From Proteromonas lacertae (lineage: Eukaryota > Sar > Bigyra > Opalinata > Proteromonadidae), in the NCBI GenBank assembly GCA_002245135.1, contig NGBS01001161.1, positions 62,001-126,000 of the forward strand: a stretch of 64,000 nucleotides of DNA, given 5' to 3'. The notes below the pieces were generated by a model that did not search any database, had not been told where the DNA came from, and saw only the letters and a program-made list of their open reading frames with translations. Both the position numbers and the translations under genes were made by a program. Of the stretch, positions 13,650 through 24,380 are shown one piece after another. Position 1 is the stretch's first letter. Every line of letters begins with the position of its first letter.

Positions 13650-14055
13650 AGTATATAAGATTGATGTAATGCATTTATTTAGTGAAACACATAGCTGCTT
13701 ACTTATTACTCGTACTTGGTGGAAAAGAACATCCAACTGTATCGATATCGTGATTTTATAACAATAGGAAGAAGATCTTAAGAAATTAATTGAATCTGTT
13801 GGTGGAGAATGTGATGCCGAACAAGCCAAGAAATTAGTAGCCTCATTAAAAGATAAGAATCTTGATGAACTTATCACAGCTGGAACTGAAAAATTAGCAG
13901 CAGTACCATCAGGAGGTGCTGCACCAGCTGGAGGAGCCGCCGCTGCTGGAGGAGATGCAGCTGCTGCTGATAAGAAAGAAGATAAGAAAGAGGAAGAAGA
14001 AGAAGAAGAAACAGGAAATGTTGGTGGTTTATTCGGTGATGATGAAGACTGGTAA
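13650..14055 (+). CDS. RPLP2: 60S acidic ribosomal protein P2 with a split start codon
   Basis: P2 pairs with P1 on the ribosomal stalk and recruits elongation factors. The protein (about 114 residues) reads KHIAAYLLLVLGGKEHPT, then EEDLKKLIESVGGECD, an Ala/Gly hinge and an acidic tail. Three exons: A at 13650, 13683-13738 and 13768-14055; the introns are 32 nt (13651-13682) and 29 nt (13739-13767). The ATG is itself split: A lies before the first intron and TG after it, which explains why no ATG precedes the conserved KHIAAYLL. The C-terminus is odd: the near-universal (E/D)MGFGLFD is replaced by VGGLFGDDEDW. Confidence 0.93.
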
Positions 14056-14545
14056 ACTATTAAACAATAAGCAGCTTCATTTTATTTTTTGTTGGGTATT
14101 TTTTATTAATGAACAAATTAGAAGTGCATATTATATGCTTTAAATATCTATTATTGTTAAAGCAGTCATAAAAACAATTGAATGATGTTTATAAGATAGT
14201 TTTCTCATTCAATTAAGTATAATTCTTATTATTTTTATTGTGCATACATAACATACATTTTTTGGATAATATAATTAAAATATTAAAAAATAAAAAACAA
14301 AATTGTTTTATGGATTATATAACAAAACTAGTAGAAAACAAAGATGAAAAAATTGTATCTATGATTATATAATCATAATGATAATATATATCGCTAATAG
14401 ATATGGTTAGGCAACGAGTAACATAATTCATTAATATCTTTGAAGATGTGTTTTTTGTTTAATTTATTATTCTGTCAAATAAAACAATATTCTATAAAAT
14501 TCCATAAAAATACCATAATAATAATATATATATTATTTAATTAAC
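14056..14545. other. Convergent intergenic region between P2 and clathrin light chain
   Basis: These ~490 bases hold the 3' flanks of two convergent genes. They are very AT-rich with A and T runs that could serve as polyadenylation signals. I see no open frame of note and no structured RNA. Confidence 0.4.
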
Positions 14546-15352
14546 TCAAGCTAATACATTTTCTTGTCTTGTGGTGTGAAGTGGAGCAGCCTTTAATCGA
14601 ATTAATACGGCTCTTAAACGGCTTATATCTTTATGAGTTTTATCTACATCAGCGCTAGCTGTATCACACATCTTACATACACGTTCCCATGGATTATCTA
14701 AGCTTTTATCAGCTTCCATTTGTGCAATGAGTTGTTGTTCTTCTGTTCTATTGGTTTCCATCTTCACTTCTTTTGTTTTTTGTCTTTGATCAAAGAAATT
14801 AGCTAAATCTTGTCTAGCTTGTTCTTGAATTTCTTTTCGTTTTTCATTAGCTTGACGATCTTTCTCTTCGTTCTTTTCTCTCCAATTCTTTGTCCATTCT
14901 CTCATTATTGCATATTCATCTTCTTCCTTTTGTTGGAAATTAGATTGTGATGATGTTTGTTGTGCAGCAGCTCCCCATGGATCTTCTTGTTCTTCTTCCT
15001 CCTCCTCTTCTTCTTCTTCCTGTTCTTGTTCTTCTTCTTCCTCTTCCTATATATTTGGATATAAATGGTATATTATACACTTGGTTGTTCATTTACTTCT
15101 TCTCCTTCATTTCCTTGTGTTTCTTCTGTGAATCCACCGAAACCATCATCATTTTCTATTTGTATTAGATATAATTCATATTTATAAGATAAATCATAAA
15201 AACTAATATTAATGATAGGATTTCAATATTTATAAGTCTTTGTTGTTAGATTAAGCAATTGAACTTAACAAGACAACTGATAAACTTGCAATCCATAAGC
15301 AAATATTCATAGATAATATATATATACCATTATCATCTCCAAAAGGATCCAT
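14546..15352 (-). CDS. Clathrin light chain
   Basis: The light chain binds the hub of the clathrin heavy chain and regulates coat assembly. ATG at 15350-15352 (MDPFGDDNEND), stop TGA at 14546-14548, about 190 residues. N-terminal acidic region (DDGFGGFTEET), a long Glu/Gln run, then QEDPWGAAAQQ and the heavy-chain-binding helix (REWTKNWREKNEEKDRQ). The C-terminal signature NPWERVCKMCD ... SRLRAVLIRLKAAP matches the family. The first intron is long for this genome, about 180 nt (near 15150-15328); the second is about 35 nt. The Glu run is coded by GAA/GAG repeats. Confidence 0.9.
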
Positions 15353-16050
15353 ATTTATATTTAAAAACGAGAAATAAAACCAATAAAGATATTTGAGTAG
15401 ATACGGCTTCTCTGATTTAATTGGACAAGTTTCAAAAATATAATAAAAGTCCTATTTAATTTGGCAGTTATATCATTACCCCCTAAAAATTTCTAAGAAT
15501 CCAGCCTGACGTGAATAAGGGTTTTGGTTTTCGGAATGTTGTTTTTTTTGCATTTTATTTAAGATCCGAAAGCTTTAAGTAGGATATAGATTAATATTTT
15601 GCTTATATAAGGTTTGAATATTAATAATTTCAAGGATATAAGGATATAGCTCCATATTTTCGACATTGTTCTTTAGATATATAGTCGTAGAAATCATAAA
15701 ATGCATTTATTATGGATTGTCATTTAGAAATAGATTAAGATAGTCAATATAAATGATTTCATTTTGAATTGAGTATTATATGATAGTTTATATCACTTTA
15801 TTTTATGATAAGTGAATATGATGTGTGAGGAATATATATTTTTTTGAGTTAATAAACGATAGTTATAAACATGAGTGTTTATATTTACTAAAAGTTTTTA
15901 ATTCTTTTGAGTTTCACATAGTATTGATATTTCTATTATTTACTAACAACAACTTCACTTATATTAGAAGTATCAAGAAAAATGAATGAAATTGTCGAGC
16001 CAAGCCATTCATTTTTTGACTTTCCTTCTTGTTTATAGCCAAAGAAAGAA
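15353..16050. other. Divergent intergenic/promoter region
   Basis: About 700 bases between the divergently read clathrin light chain and glycosyltransferase genes. The base composition is slightly richer in G and C at 15480-15560 than in most spacers here. Poly-T runs occur at about 15542-15549. No RNA gene is recognisable. It presumably carries both promoters. Confidence 0.4.
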
Positions 16051-16813
16051 ATGGGACTCAATTCTCGTAATATGTTTACAATTTTAGTTGTAATTGTGGT
16101 GCTATCATGTATTTTCTAGTTTATTATCTCTTTAGATGCCTTATTATTTATGTCTTTTTTCTATTTTTCCAACAAAAGCTCATCATCAGATGAGATACAA
16201 AATGTCAAAGGTATGAAACAATATTTTTAGTATAAATAGAACAACAGCCGAATATCAGGACTGAAACAAAATCTCGTATTGCATTTATATTATATTTATA
16301 CATTAGCGCAAATAAATCCACAACAACAAGTGAATAATAATAATAATATTCAAAATCCACAGATTAACCAAAATCAACAGGTGAATCCTCAAATAAATAA
16401 TAATAATAATGTTAATAATCAAAATAATAACAATCAAAATGCAGTAAAAGGAAATGATGATGATGATGATGACAATAATAACAATCCAAATGATAAAGAC
16501 AATGACGAAGATAATCAAAATTGGGGAAAACAGGCTATTGATGGAAGGAATCCAATGGATCGTGGTGATATGGGAAGAGATGGGCCAGATGGAGATGCAA
16601 GATGGGATCATGATTGGAAAAAACAAGAGAATGAAGAAAGAATGAGATCTTGTATATATATATTCATATATTATTATTATTAGATAATGAAGAACATCCA
16701 ATGGATTATAATGTACCAAGATATCATGTAATGAATAAGACTATACAACAAGTAAAAAGTGTATTTTCACCATTATTGCCAGTAGAAGGAATAAAATATT
16801 TCTTTAGTATAAT

Positions 16814-16847
<34 letters not shown>

Positions 16848-18257
16848 AATGAACCTTCAAGAGCAATGTTAATTCATTCCTTTACACAAAACTGTGAATT
16901 AGTCTCAAGAGTATTATTTCAATTTACACGAAATCCAGATCAAGGAAAATATCATATTTATATAGCATTATATGGAAATGAAACTGATCGATGCATGATT
17001 CACTTAAAGAATATTTACTCAAATTATATCAAAGGAATTATAACAGAGCCAAAAGAATTGGCTAATAGAGATAGTAGTGATTATAGATATAGAATGATAT
17101 TTTATCAATATGCAATGAATGTAATATTTACTGATAAACAATATGATATAGGTATAATATTAGAAGAAAAAACAGTTCCAAGTGAAGATTTAATTGATTA
17201 TTCACTGCAAACTGAGACATTATTATATTATGATCCAAGTGTATTTTGCATATCTTATTATAATGATAATGGATATATGGAATATGTGTTTAGTACCATT
17301 CAGTTATATAGATCTGAATTATTTCCAACCTATGGCTATATGATTAATAGAAAAACCTGGACTCAAGTCAGTAATAATTGGCCTTCAGATGGTGGTAGTG
17401 GTTGGGATCATTTCATTAGAACATATGTTAAAGAATATGATTTAGAATGTATTATACCTGAATATAGCAGAGTTCATGTAGTAACTGAGTATCAAAAAAC
17501 TAATGAAAATAATGATGTTGATGATAGATCCAATAGTAGTCCATTAGAATGGTTTAAAGGAAGAAGTGGTACTAATTTTGGTGAATTATCTTATTTATTA
17601 CAAGCGAATTATGAGATAGTATTACAAGAATTGTTTAAATCTAATCCAATTAGTCCAATTAAAGATTTAGATGTAATTGGATTTGATTGGAGTAATCATA
17701 GTTATTATATGGAAAATTCAACTACTATTTATGCATTTACACAGCAAACTGCTTCAAGTTCTACAACTGTCAGTAATTTATTATCTAAACCAAAAGGATA
17801 TCATAAAGGCACAATAGTTGTGCCATATCCACCTAATGGAATTGTTATTTTTGCTGATAAATCTCAATCAGTTTATTTACCAAAAGATGTATATATATTA
17901 ATATATTTTTTATTATATATATAGTTGAGAATTGGAAGTCAAAATGATATTGTATATTTAACCAGTGCAATTGGTCAAGATTGTTCATCTGTATGTGATA
18001 ATTATGGTTGGTTTTATACATATGAATGTGTAGATGAATATCTAGCATATGCCAATAAATGTGATGTGATGAAACAACATTTTGCTTGTGAAAATGGTTG
18101 TGTTATGGAGTTAGGAGATGATGTGCCTGCTTATGTTGCTACATTAGGAAATAATTATCATAAATGTGTTACTACTGAATCTACTACATTTACATGCAGT
18201 GGATCTCATGAAAGAACTCAAAGATTATGTACTTGTACAATAAAACCAGCGGATTAG
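16051..18257 (+). CDS. GT13-family glycosyltransferase with GT18 (MGAT5)-type Cys-rich tail
   Basis: A type II membrane protein, about 690 residues. ATG at 16051 (MGLNSRNM), an anchor helix (FTILVVIVVLSYALLFMSFF) completed across a 28-nt intron, an Asn/Gln-rich then Asp-rich stem, then a GT13 domain as in MGAT1/POMGNT1: KYHIYIALYGNETD, FCISYYNDNGY (MGAT1 has CVSAWNDNG), YGYMINRKTW, GWDHFIRTY and LECIIPEYSRVHV. The metal-binding EDD of MGAT1 reads EEK here. After an intron at about 17889-17924 the tail GQDCSSVCD ... FTCSGSHERTQRLCTC matches the C-terminal Cys-rich part of MGAT5 (FSCAGxHPxxQRxCPC). It is probably a Golgi N-acetylglucosaminyltransferase; acceptor unknown. Other introns lie near 16112, 16210, 16276, 16653 and 16807. 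Confidence 0.85.
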
Positions 18258-18431
18258 AATGTTCTATTATTAATTAATTTTGATATTTTGACAGAATGTT
18301 GATTTTATAGAAACGAGATGAAATCTTATATTAAATGAGTAATAAAACTAAATTGAAAAAGAGTTTAAAATATTATACAGAAATGATTTTGTATTTGTGT
18401 ATTTTTGTATTTAACAATTTTAACTAAATCT

Positions 18432-19570
18432 ATGGATTGCCCTCGTTTAAAGCTCAATAATGGAAGAGAAATTCCACAAATTGGTTTAGGGTATTGACTT
18501 ATATAGTATACTGACAGAACATGGAAAGGTCAAGGAAATGAAACAAAAGACGCTGTTGTGGCTGCTATTAAATGTGGATATCGTCACATTGATTGCGCAA
18601 TGTCATATGATAATGAATATGAGGTGGGCACAGCATTAAAAGAATGTATTCCTTCAATTATGAACAGAGAAGATTTATTTGTCACATCTAAATTGTGGTA
18701 TTATATATTTAATACTATTGATAATAGGATAAACGATTATGATGATGTTGAAAGTGCTCTAAGAGTATCTTTACATAAATTGGGTTTAGAATACTTAGAT
18801 TTATATCTTGTATATATATTCATAAGTTAATAACATTAATAGATGCATTGGCCAATATTCAAAAGACCTAAATGTAAGAGAGATCCAAAAGATTATGATC
18901 ATTGGTTTTTAGGTTTCAATGCAGAAACAGAAATATTGACTTATGATAAAGGATGGATTAACAAAGTATGGGGTGACTTGGAAAAGTGTGTAGAAAAAGG
19001 ACTAGTCAAAGCAATAGGTGTTAGTAATTTTTCAACAAGTAAAATCGAGAAGATTTTAGAATTTGCTAAAATATCACCAGCAATGAATCAAATAGAAGTT
19101 CATCCAGCTTTATCAAACGAAGAAACAATCAAATATTGTCAAAGTAAAGGAATACAAGTAACTGCTTATTCTCCTTTAGGTAGTTTAGATAGACCAGCTC
19201 ATTTTGTTGAGTATATATATTGTTTTTATTAATTAATTATTGTAACAGAGAAACAAGTCCCTGTTCCAATTAAAGATCCAGCTATATTGGAAATAGCAAA
19301 GAAACATAATAAAACACCAGCTCAAGTGATATTAAGATGGGACATTGAAAGAGGAATTTGTGCAATTCCAAAGAGTGTTCATAAAGAAAGAATTGAAGAA
19401 AATATCGATATATTTGATTTTAAATTGAGTGGTGAAGAGATAAGCAAGATTAATGGATTAAACACGAATGTATTTAATTAATCTACTCTTATTTTTATTT
19501 ATAGTCGAGAATCTTCAACGGAATGCACCACCTCCATAGTGAAACAGATGTAGTTAATTTATGGAAGTAA
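18432..19570 (+). CDS. Aldo/keto reductase (AKR1-5 type), first of a tandem pair
   Basis: NADPH-dependent carbonyl reductase with a TIM barrel, about 320 residues. ATG at 18432 (MDCPRLKLNNGREIPQ), stop at 19568-19570. The catalytic tetrad is visible: Asp and Tyr in HIDCAMSYDNE, Lys in VTSKLW and His in LMHWP. NADP-binding motifs GVSNFS, SPLGS and IPKSVHKERI are present. Five exon joins: 25-33-nt introns at about 18490, 18697 and 18810; a less clear one at about 19207-19249, where a canonical GT donor leaves one extra base; and one at about 19470-19504 before the final exon (RIFNGMHHLH). The next gene downstream is a paralogue in the same orientation with introns at matching places. Confidence 0.9.
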
Positions 19571-19665
19571 TATTCTAATGTTATTATGTTATTTTCTTGT
19601 TGTGTCGTTTCATATCATAAGAATTTTCTCTTATATTCTCTATCTTAAATCTTTAATCTTGTGTG

Positions 19666-20724
19666 ATGAAGTGCCCTTATCCAACAATCAAACTTAACAA
19701 TGGAGCAGAAATGCCATTACTTGGCTTAGGGTATATCTTTTTTTGTGAATTACATCTAATCTTTTTATAGTACTTGGAAAAGTAAGCCAGGTGAGGTAAA
19801 GCAAGCAGTAATTGATGCTATTAAAGCTGGATACCATCATATTGATTGTGCTATGGCTTATGATAACGAATGTGAAGTAGGTGAAGCTTTAAAAGAATGT
19901 ATTCCGATCAGTTGTAAAAAGAGAAGATTTATTCATTCACAACAAAATTATGGTTAACAGACTTTGAACATGTAGAAGAAGCAATAAATTGTTCATTAAA
20001 AAGATTAGGATTAGATTACATTGATTTATATTTAATCCATTGGCCAATTTATTTAAAACCAAAAGATTTAAAGAGAGATCCAAAAGATTATAAACACTGG
20101 TTCCCAGGATTTGACTGTGCTTGCGAAACACATACTTATGATGAAGGATGGATAGTTAAATTGTGGAAGGATATTGGAATCTTTAGTAGAAAAAGGATTA
20201 ACAAAATCCATTGGTATTAGTAACTTCAGCAAATCAAAAATTGAGAAATTATTAGAAACAGCAAAGATAGTTCCAGCAATGAATCAAATTGAAATTCATC
20301 CTGCTTTAGCTCAAACTGAATTAATCGAATACTGTCGTAGTAAAGGAATTGAAGTGACTGCATACTCTCCATTAGGTAGTAATGATCGTGAAAAAGCATT
20401 TGTGAAAGATTCAAACCCAGTTCCATTAAAAGATCCAATAATTAACGAGATTGCTAAGAAACATAGCAAGACTGCAGCTCAAGTGATATTAAAATGGAAT
20501 GTACAAAGAAAAGTAGTGACAATCCCAAAGAGTGTTAATAAATCAAGAATTGAAGAGAATATCAATATATTTGATTTTGAATTGAGTGATGAAGAAATGA
20601 AGAAGATTGCTGATTTAAATACCAATGTATTATTATTATATATTGTATATTAAAATAGAATCGTATATTTATTGGTGAAAACTTCTTCTCCAAAGCTGAA
20701 GACAGAGAAAAATTATGGGCTTAA
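19666..20724 (+). CDS. Aldo/keto reductase paralogue interrupted by three single extra bases
   Basis: Same family and exon layout as its upstream neighbour: ATG at 19666 ([17 protein letters not shown]), first intron at 19730-19769 and the last just before the NRIFIGENF exon; stop at 20722-20724. [11 protein letters not shown], the Lys motif, [20 protein letters not shown] and [10 protein letters not shown] are intact in sequence. Compared with the paralogue, one extra base occurs near 19907 (before TCA GTT), near 19938 (before ACA ACA) and near 20173 (before TTG GAA). Together they add three bases, so the outer parts share one frame. The coding sequence is otherwise well kept, so this is either a very young pseudogene or assembly error. 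Confidence 0.75.
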
Positions 20725-20844
20725 ATAAATAGATTTTATTTTAACCCCATTTCATTCTATATAATGTAATTTGTAATTATTTAAGAAATGCACATTATTT
20801 AAAACAAAATATCTTCTATTTCTATAACAAATGCAATTCTTTGT

Positions 20845-21558
20845 TTATTTATTTTCTAGCAAATACTTTCTTCTTCTTTTTAATGAGCAATATTGACATC
20901 CACTTTTACCAGCTTTAAATCTTTCTCTAGACTTCATATTATGACATCTATTGCATCTTCTACCATTTACTATTTTTGAAGAACTTTCCCAATCCTTTAA
21001 GCATCTCCAATCTTTAATATTTATAGAACAATGTAAACAAATCATCTTATCTGAGTGTAAGTCATCATGACACTCATAAAACTGAAAACATTCATTTATA
21101 ATCTTTTTTTCTTTACAACAGAAGCATTCTACATATTGTTTCACATTAGAATTAGAATTTTGTCTATCTTCTTCTATGCATCCATCAACACTTTCGTTTT
21201 CTAGTTTTATCTTTAATCTTAACCTTTTCTTTTTTAAGAGACAGTGATCACAGTTTTTATTCTCATTTTTAAATCTAAAATATGATTTCTCTTTTTCACA
21301 TCTTACGCATTTTCTAGTTATTAAAGAATATGGCTCTTTTTCCCAGTCTTTTAGTAATCTAGAATCTGTTACATATGAAGAGCATTTTAGACACATTAAA
21401 TTATTCTTTGCATCCGTATTATCGTCACTAAAGATAAACATGTTTCTCATAATGCATCTTTTACCACAACAACAACAATTTCTTTGAGTTAAACTATAAT
21501 TAACTTCGCTTTTGCTATTCACTAAATTTTTTATTGTTTTTTCATCATCTTTGTTCAT
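20845..21558 (-). CDS. Cys-rich protein with four CxxC...CxxC zinc-ribbon-like modules
   Basis: The family is unknown to me. The 237-residue frame holds two similar halves. Each half has a pair of modules: one like RNCCCCGKRCIM ... CLKCSSYVTDSRLLKDWE and one like RKCVRCEKEKSYFRFK ... CDHCLLKKKRLRLK. Spacing CxxC-x(n)-CxxC suggests four zinc sites; the basic stretches after each second pair suggest nucleic-acid binding. The unit LLKDWE / CLKDWE recurs, so the protein arose by internal duplication. The first ATG is at 21558, but the same frame stays open and acidic to about 21770, with no ATG, so an upstream exon may exist. No introns occur in the Cys-rich part, unlike the neighbours. Confidence 0.6.
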   Translation of the reverse strand: MNKDDEKTIKNLVNSKSEVNYSLTQRNCCCCGKRCIMRNMFIFSDDNTDAKNNLMCLKCSSYVTDSRLLKDWEKEPYSLITRKCVRCEKEKSYFRFKNENKNCDHCLLKKKRLRLKIKLENESVDGCIEEDRQNSNSNVKQYVECFCCKEKKIINECFQFYECHDDLHSDKMICLHCSINIKDWRCLKDWESSSKIVNGRRCNRCHNMKSRERFKAGKSGCQYCSLKRRRKYLLENK

Positions 21559-21779
21559 TTCATTTGTATCTTCATATTCCGCTGGGTAGAAAGCATCTTC
21601 AGTGTAAACATTACCATTGTGAGAATTATCAATAGCAACATATATATTGAAAGGGTCATTATCAAGAGTGCTATCATAATCTAACGGCGATAACTGAAGG
21701 TCTTCTAGATCATTTGTTACAATATTCTCCTCTGCTAGCTTGACATCTATAATATCAGGTATTCGACATTCTCAGTGAT

Positions 21780-22486
21780 TTATATCTTTTTCTATATTCT
21801 GATAGTTAAAAAATCAAATAAAAATTATATAGAATTATCAGCTACTACAAGTATAGTATAGCTAATGTTAGTTTATTATTACTATATGATTATAATTTAT
21901 GAAGAACTTTAACAATTTTTGATTGGATTAAATGACAAAGATGATTGGATGAATAAAAAAAGCTCGATTTTGTATATTTACACTAGTGTTTATTTGGCTC
22001 TACCGAATTTTACAATTATTATAAAATGTGTTTATCGACATACACATGATCTGATCTAAGTAATAGATACATGCTTATATTAAATGTGCAATGGAAACTG
22101 TGTAGATTCAAGCCAAAAAAACGTGAAATGCTAAGAAAATATTAAATTTGTATATTTGTCAGAACAATCAATAAGAATATGATGTTTATTATCTTTAATC
22201 TTTCATCAAAAAGACATTTTTCTTTTAATCTTGATTAATTCGATTAAATCAATTATTGAGCAGTAATAAACATAATAAACCTTTATTAAAAAAATAAGTA
22301 ACAAATTTTATAAAGAAGGTATAATTTACTCATCTTTTATTCTGAAATATTCTTTCATGTTGAATAATAATCGTAATGAACATCAAAATAGTGTTGAAAT
22401 ATGTGAATTACATAGTCAATTTCAAAACACAAAATTTGGATCATTATGTAACGATAATATTTTTTTAAAATAAAGTTAGACATCTA
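21780..22486. other. Intergenic, upstream of the accessory block
   Basis: About 700 bases of AT-rich sequence between the Cys-rich gene and the first zeta-COP copy. Short direct words recur, but there is no open frame with family similarity and no RNA gene that I can see. Confidence 0.35.
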
Positions 22487-23169
22487 ACACTTTTATCTAC
22501 TTACCACTGATCATACTCTTGAATATATTTCCAGCTACATTAACATATGAACCCCAGTCTACTGAAGATTGTTGATGTGGCACATCTGTAGAAACTGTCA
22601 TCTTTGTTCTATTCACTAATGCATTCAAATCTGTTTCAAGTATGCAACCGTTGTCAATTATTTCATCAATAAGAAGTAAAACATATTTCAAATTATCGAA
22701 CAATGATCTTTTATCAATTGAACCACTATTCATATTAACAATATACGATTATATACTAGCAAATTGTATTTAATGCATCATAAAAAGACTCCAATAACGA
22801 AATCAAAAGCAAATCATTTTCACTATCGTTGGCTATCATGTATACAGTACATTCATTACCACATTTATAAGCTACTAAGTATGTATCAACTACAATTACT
22901 TCAGCTAAGACAATATATAAGCGAAGATACCATCAGAACGATTAACAATATTCTTAGTTCTATTAAAAATATTCTTTTCTAAGGCTTCACTTTCTTCAGC
23001 GTTTTTAAGGTATTTAGAAAAGTATTTTCTTACTATTTTCTCTCCAGTTGTATCAAGAATAGTAATGCCGTGGATATATGGAGCAATTGAGTTCTATGAA
23101 ATTATAAAAAATGTCAAATTCCATACCATTGCAATATAAATGATTGAAAAAGCAAGATGAAAAATATCT
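22487..23169. repeat. Direct repeat, copy 1 (683 bp, contains a whole zeta-COP gene)
   Basis: Reading base by base, 22487-23169 equals 33239-33921 with no difference, including all three introns. The unit begins 10 bases past the stop codon and ends about 40 bases upstream of the ATG. The flanking bases differ at once on both sides. Offset between copies is 10,752 bases, same orientation. Confidence 0.95.
22497..23129 (-). CDS. COPZ1: Coatomer zeta subunit, copy 1
   Basis: Zeta-COP is the small longin-fold subunit of the COPI F-subcomplex (Golgi-to-ER transport). About 181 residues in four exons. ATG at 23127-23129 is followed immediately by a ~34-nt intron, so the first exon codes only Met. 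The second exon holds YIHGITILDTTGEKIVRKYF and EALEKNIFNRT. After a 26-nt intron come VIVVDTYLVAYKCGNECTVY and ENDLLLISLLESFYDALN. The last exon has LLLIDEIIDNGCILETD and ALVNRTKM, the zeta-COP hallmark (compare DEICDGGVILESD). It looks fully functional. An identical copy lies at 33249-33881. Confidence 0.92.
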
Positions 23170-24108
23170 TTCCATAGTTATAATATCTTTGATTTTAATT
23201 ATTAAAACTTTTTTCTATTAACATATATGTATGTTTATGTATAACAGTAAGAATATCGCTGTTAGTTCGATTTTAGTTGCAGAAAATTCTAATGTGTGAA
23301 TAAATTTATGGGTCAAAATTAATTTTTGTGTTTTTAATAGTTTGTAGTGTTGTAGATTAGAAAATAAGTGCATAAATAGATTAATTACTACTTATTCTAC
23401 CCCAATAAGTAGTGTTAATTCAAGTGTTTGAAGGTGAAAAATCTATGACAATAAATAACCTATGATATTTATACTAATAATGCTTCGAATGTAAGTGCTG
23501 TAGAAGAGAGTATTAGTAAAGCTGAGATATTCAAAGCTAATACTTCGTTGTAGAAGATAGTAATACAGATAATATTGAATTATTTCAAAATCCTCAAAAT
23601 GTAACTTTCCCATCAGGAAAAGTAATGTCTATATATTTAGATGATAACTGGGTTAGGAAAAACACTTCACTTTCGTGTTTTGTGCCTTTCATTGTGCCTT
23701 TCACTCACCAAAACTCCTCATTAATTCTATGCGTCAATTTCATAAAGCACGGTATAAATTATGCGTGTTTTTTTTTGTCCCTACATTTTTTGTTTTAAGT
23801 TGTTGATTTTTTGTTGCTATTAGTTTATAATATCATTCAATAAGCAAATGCTCGAATTTAACAAAATATATCATAATATGAGGAATTTTTATTACTAATT
23901 TTATAACCATTTATTATATAAATTAGTATTTTTATGATGCGAGTTGGTTAAATTTTCATACTCCTATCAAATTATTAAAATATCTGTATACTTACTTGAA
24001 TATAGCTCTGACTTGATGCTTTAATAATTCTAAACTGACTGCTTTAAAAGAATTGATGAAAACTAATTGTTTATAGAATTGATATTTATCTTTCAATCTG
24101 AAAGGAAA
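23170..24108. other. Non-coding stretch with possible decayed coding fragments
   Basis: About 940 bases just inside the left zeta-COP copy. Most is AT-rich spacer. Around 23555-23665 a short plus-strand frame (IELFQNPQNVTFPSGKVMSI) looks protein-like in composition but has no start or family match. A GTGCCTTTCATT-like direct repeat occurs near 23680-23705. I assign no function. Confidence 0.35.
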
Positions 24109-24380
24109 ATGTGTAATATATATGAAGAAAAATTTGGTAAAATAGGTGAAGTAACAACAATTAATGGATATAATGATCAGAATTTTATGAAAGATAGAGT
24201 AAAAATGAATGTATATTACACTAAAGATAGAAAAATTGCAGAAATTCTAGAAAATGTTATACAAAGAACATTATTTAAATATGGAATTTTATTAGGCAAA
24301 GTATATAGTATAGTATCAGATAATAATAATAGCTTATTCAGAATTCATAAATCTTTGTCGTTTGTAACTCAGAATAAAAC
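24109..24380 (+). other. Short open frame of unknown status
   Basis: From the ATG at 24109 the frame reads KFGKIGEVTTINGYND and KDRKIAEILENVIQRT and is amino-acid-like (~90 residues). It then runs into the low-complexity antisense of the giant minus-strand gene's 3' end as a serine run. It may be an exon or remnant of an older gene, or chance; I found no family match. Confidence 0.25.

Noticed and set aside
16303-16719. Long minus-strand frame antisense to the glycosyltransferase stem
   Set aside because: Only Ile/Val/Leu complement of the AAT/GAT codon runs on the other strand.
19900-20175. Programmed +1 ribosomal frameshifting in the reductase
   Set aside because: The three sites share no slippery codon or stop context, and similar extra bases occur in unrelated genes.
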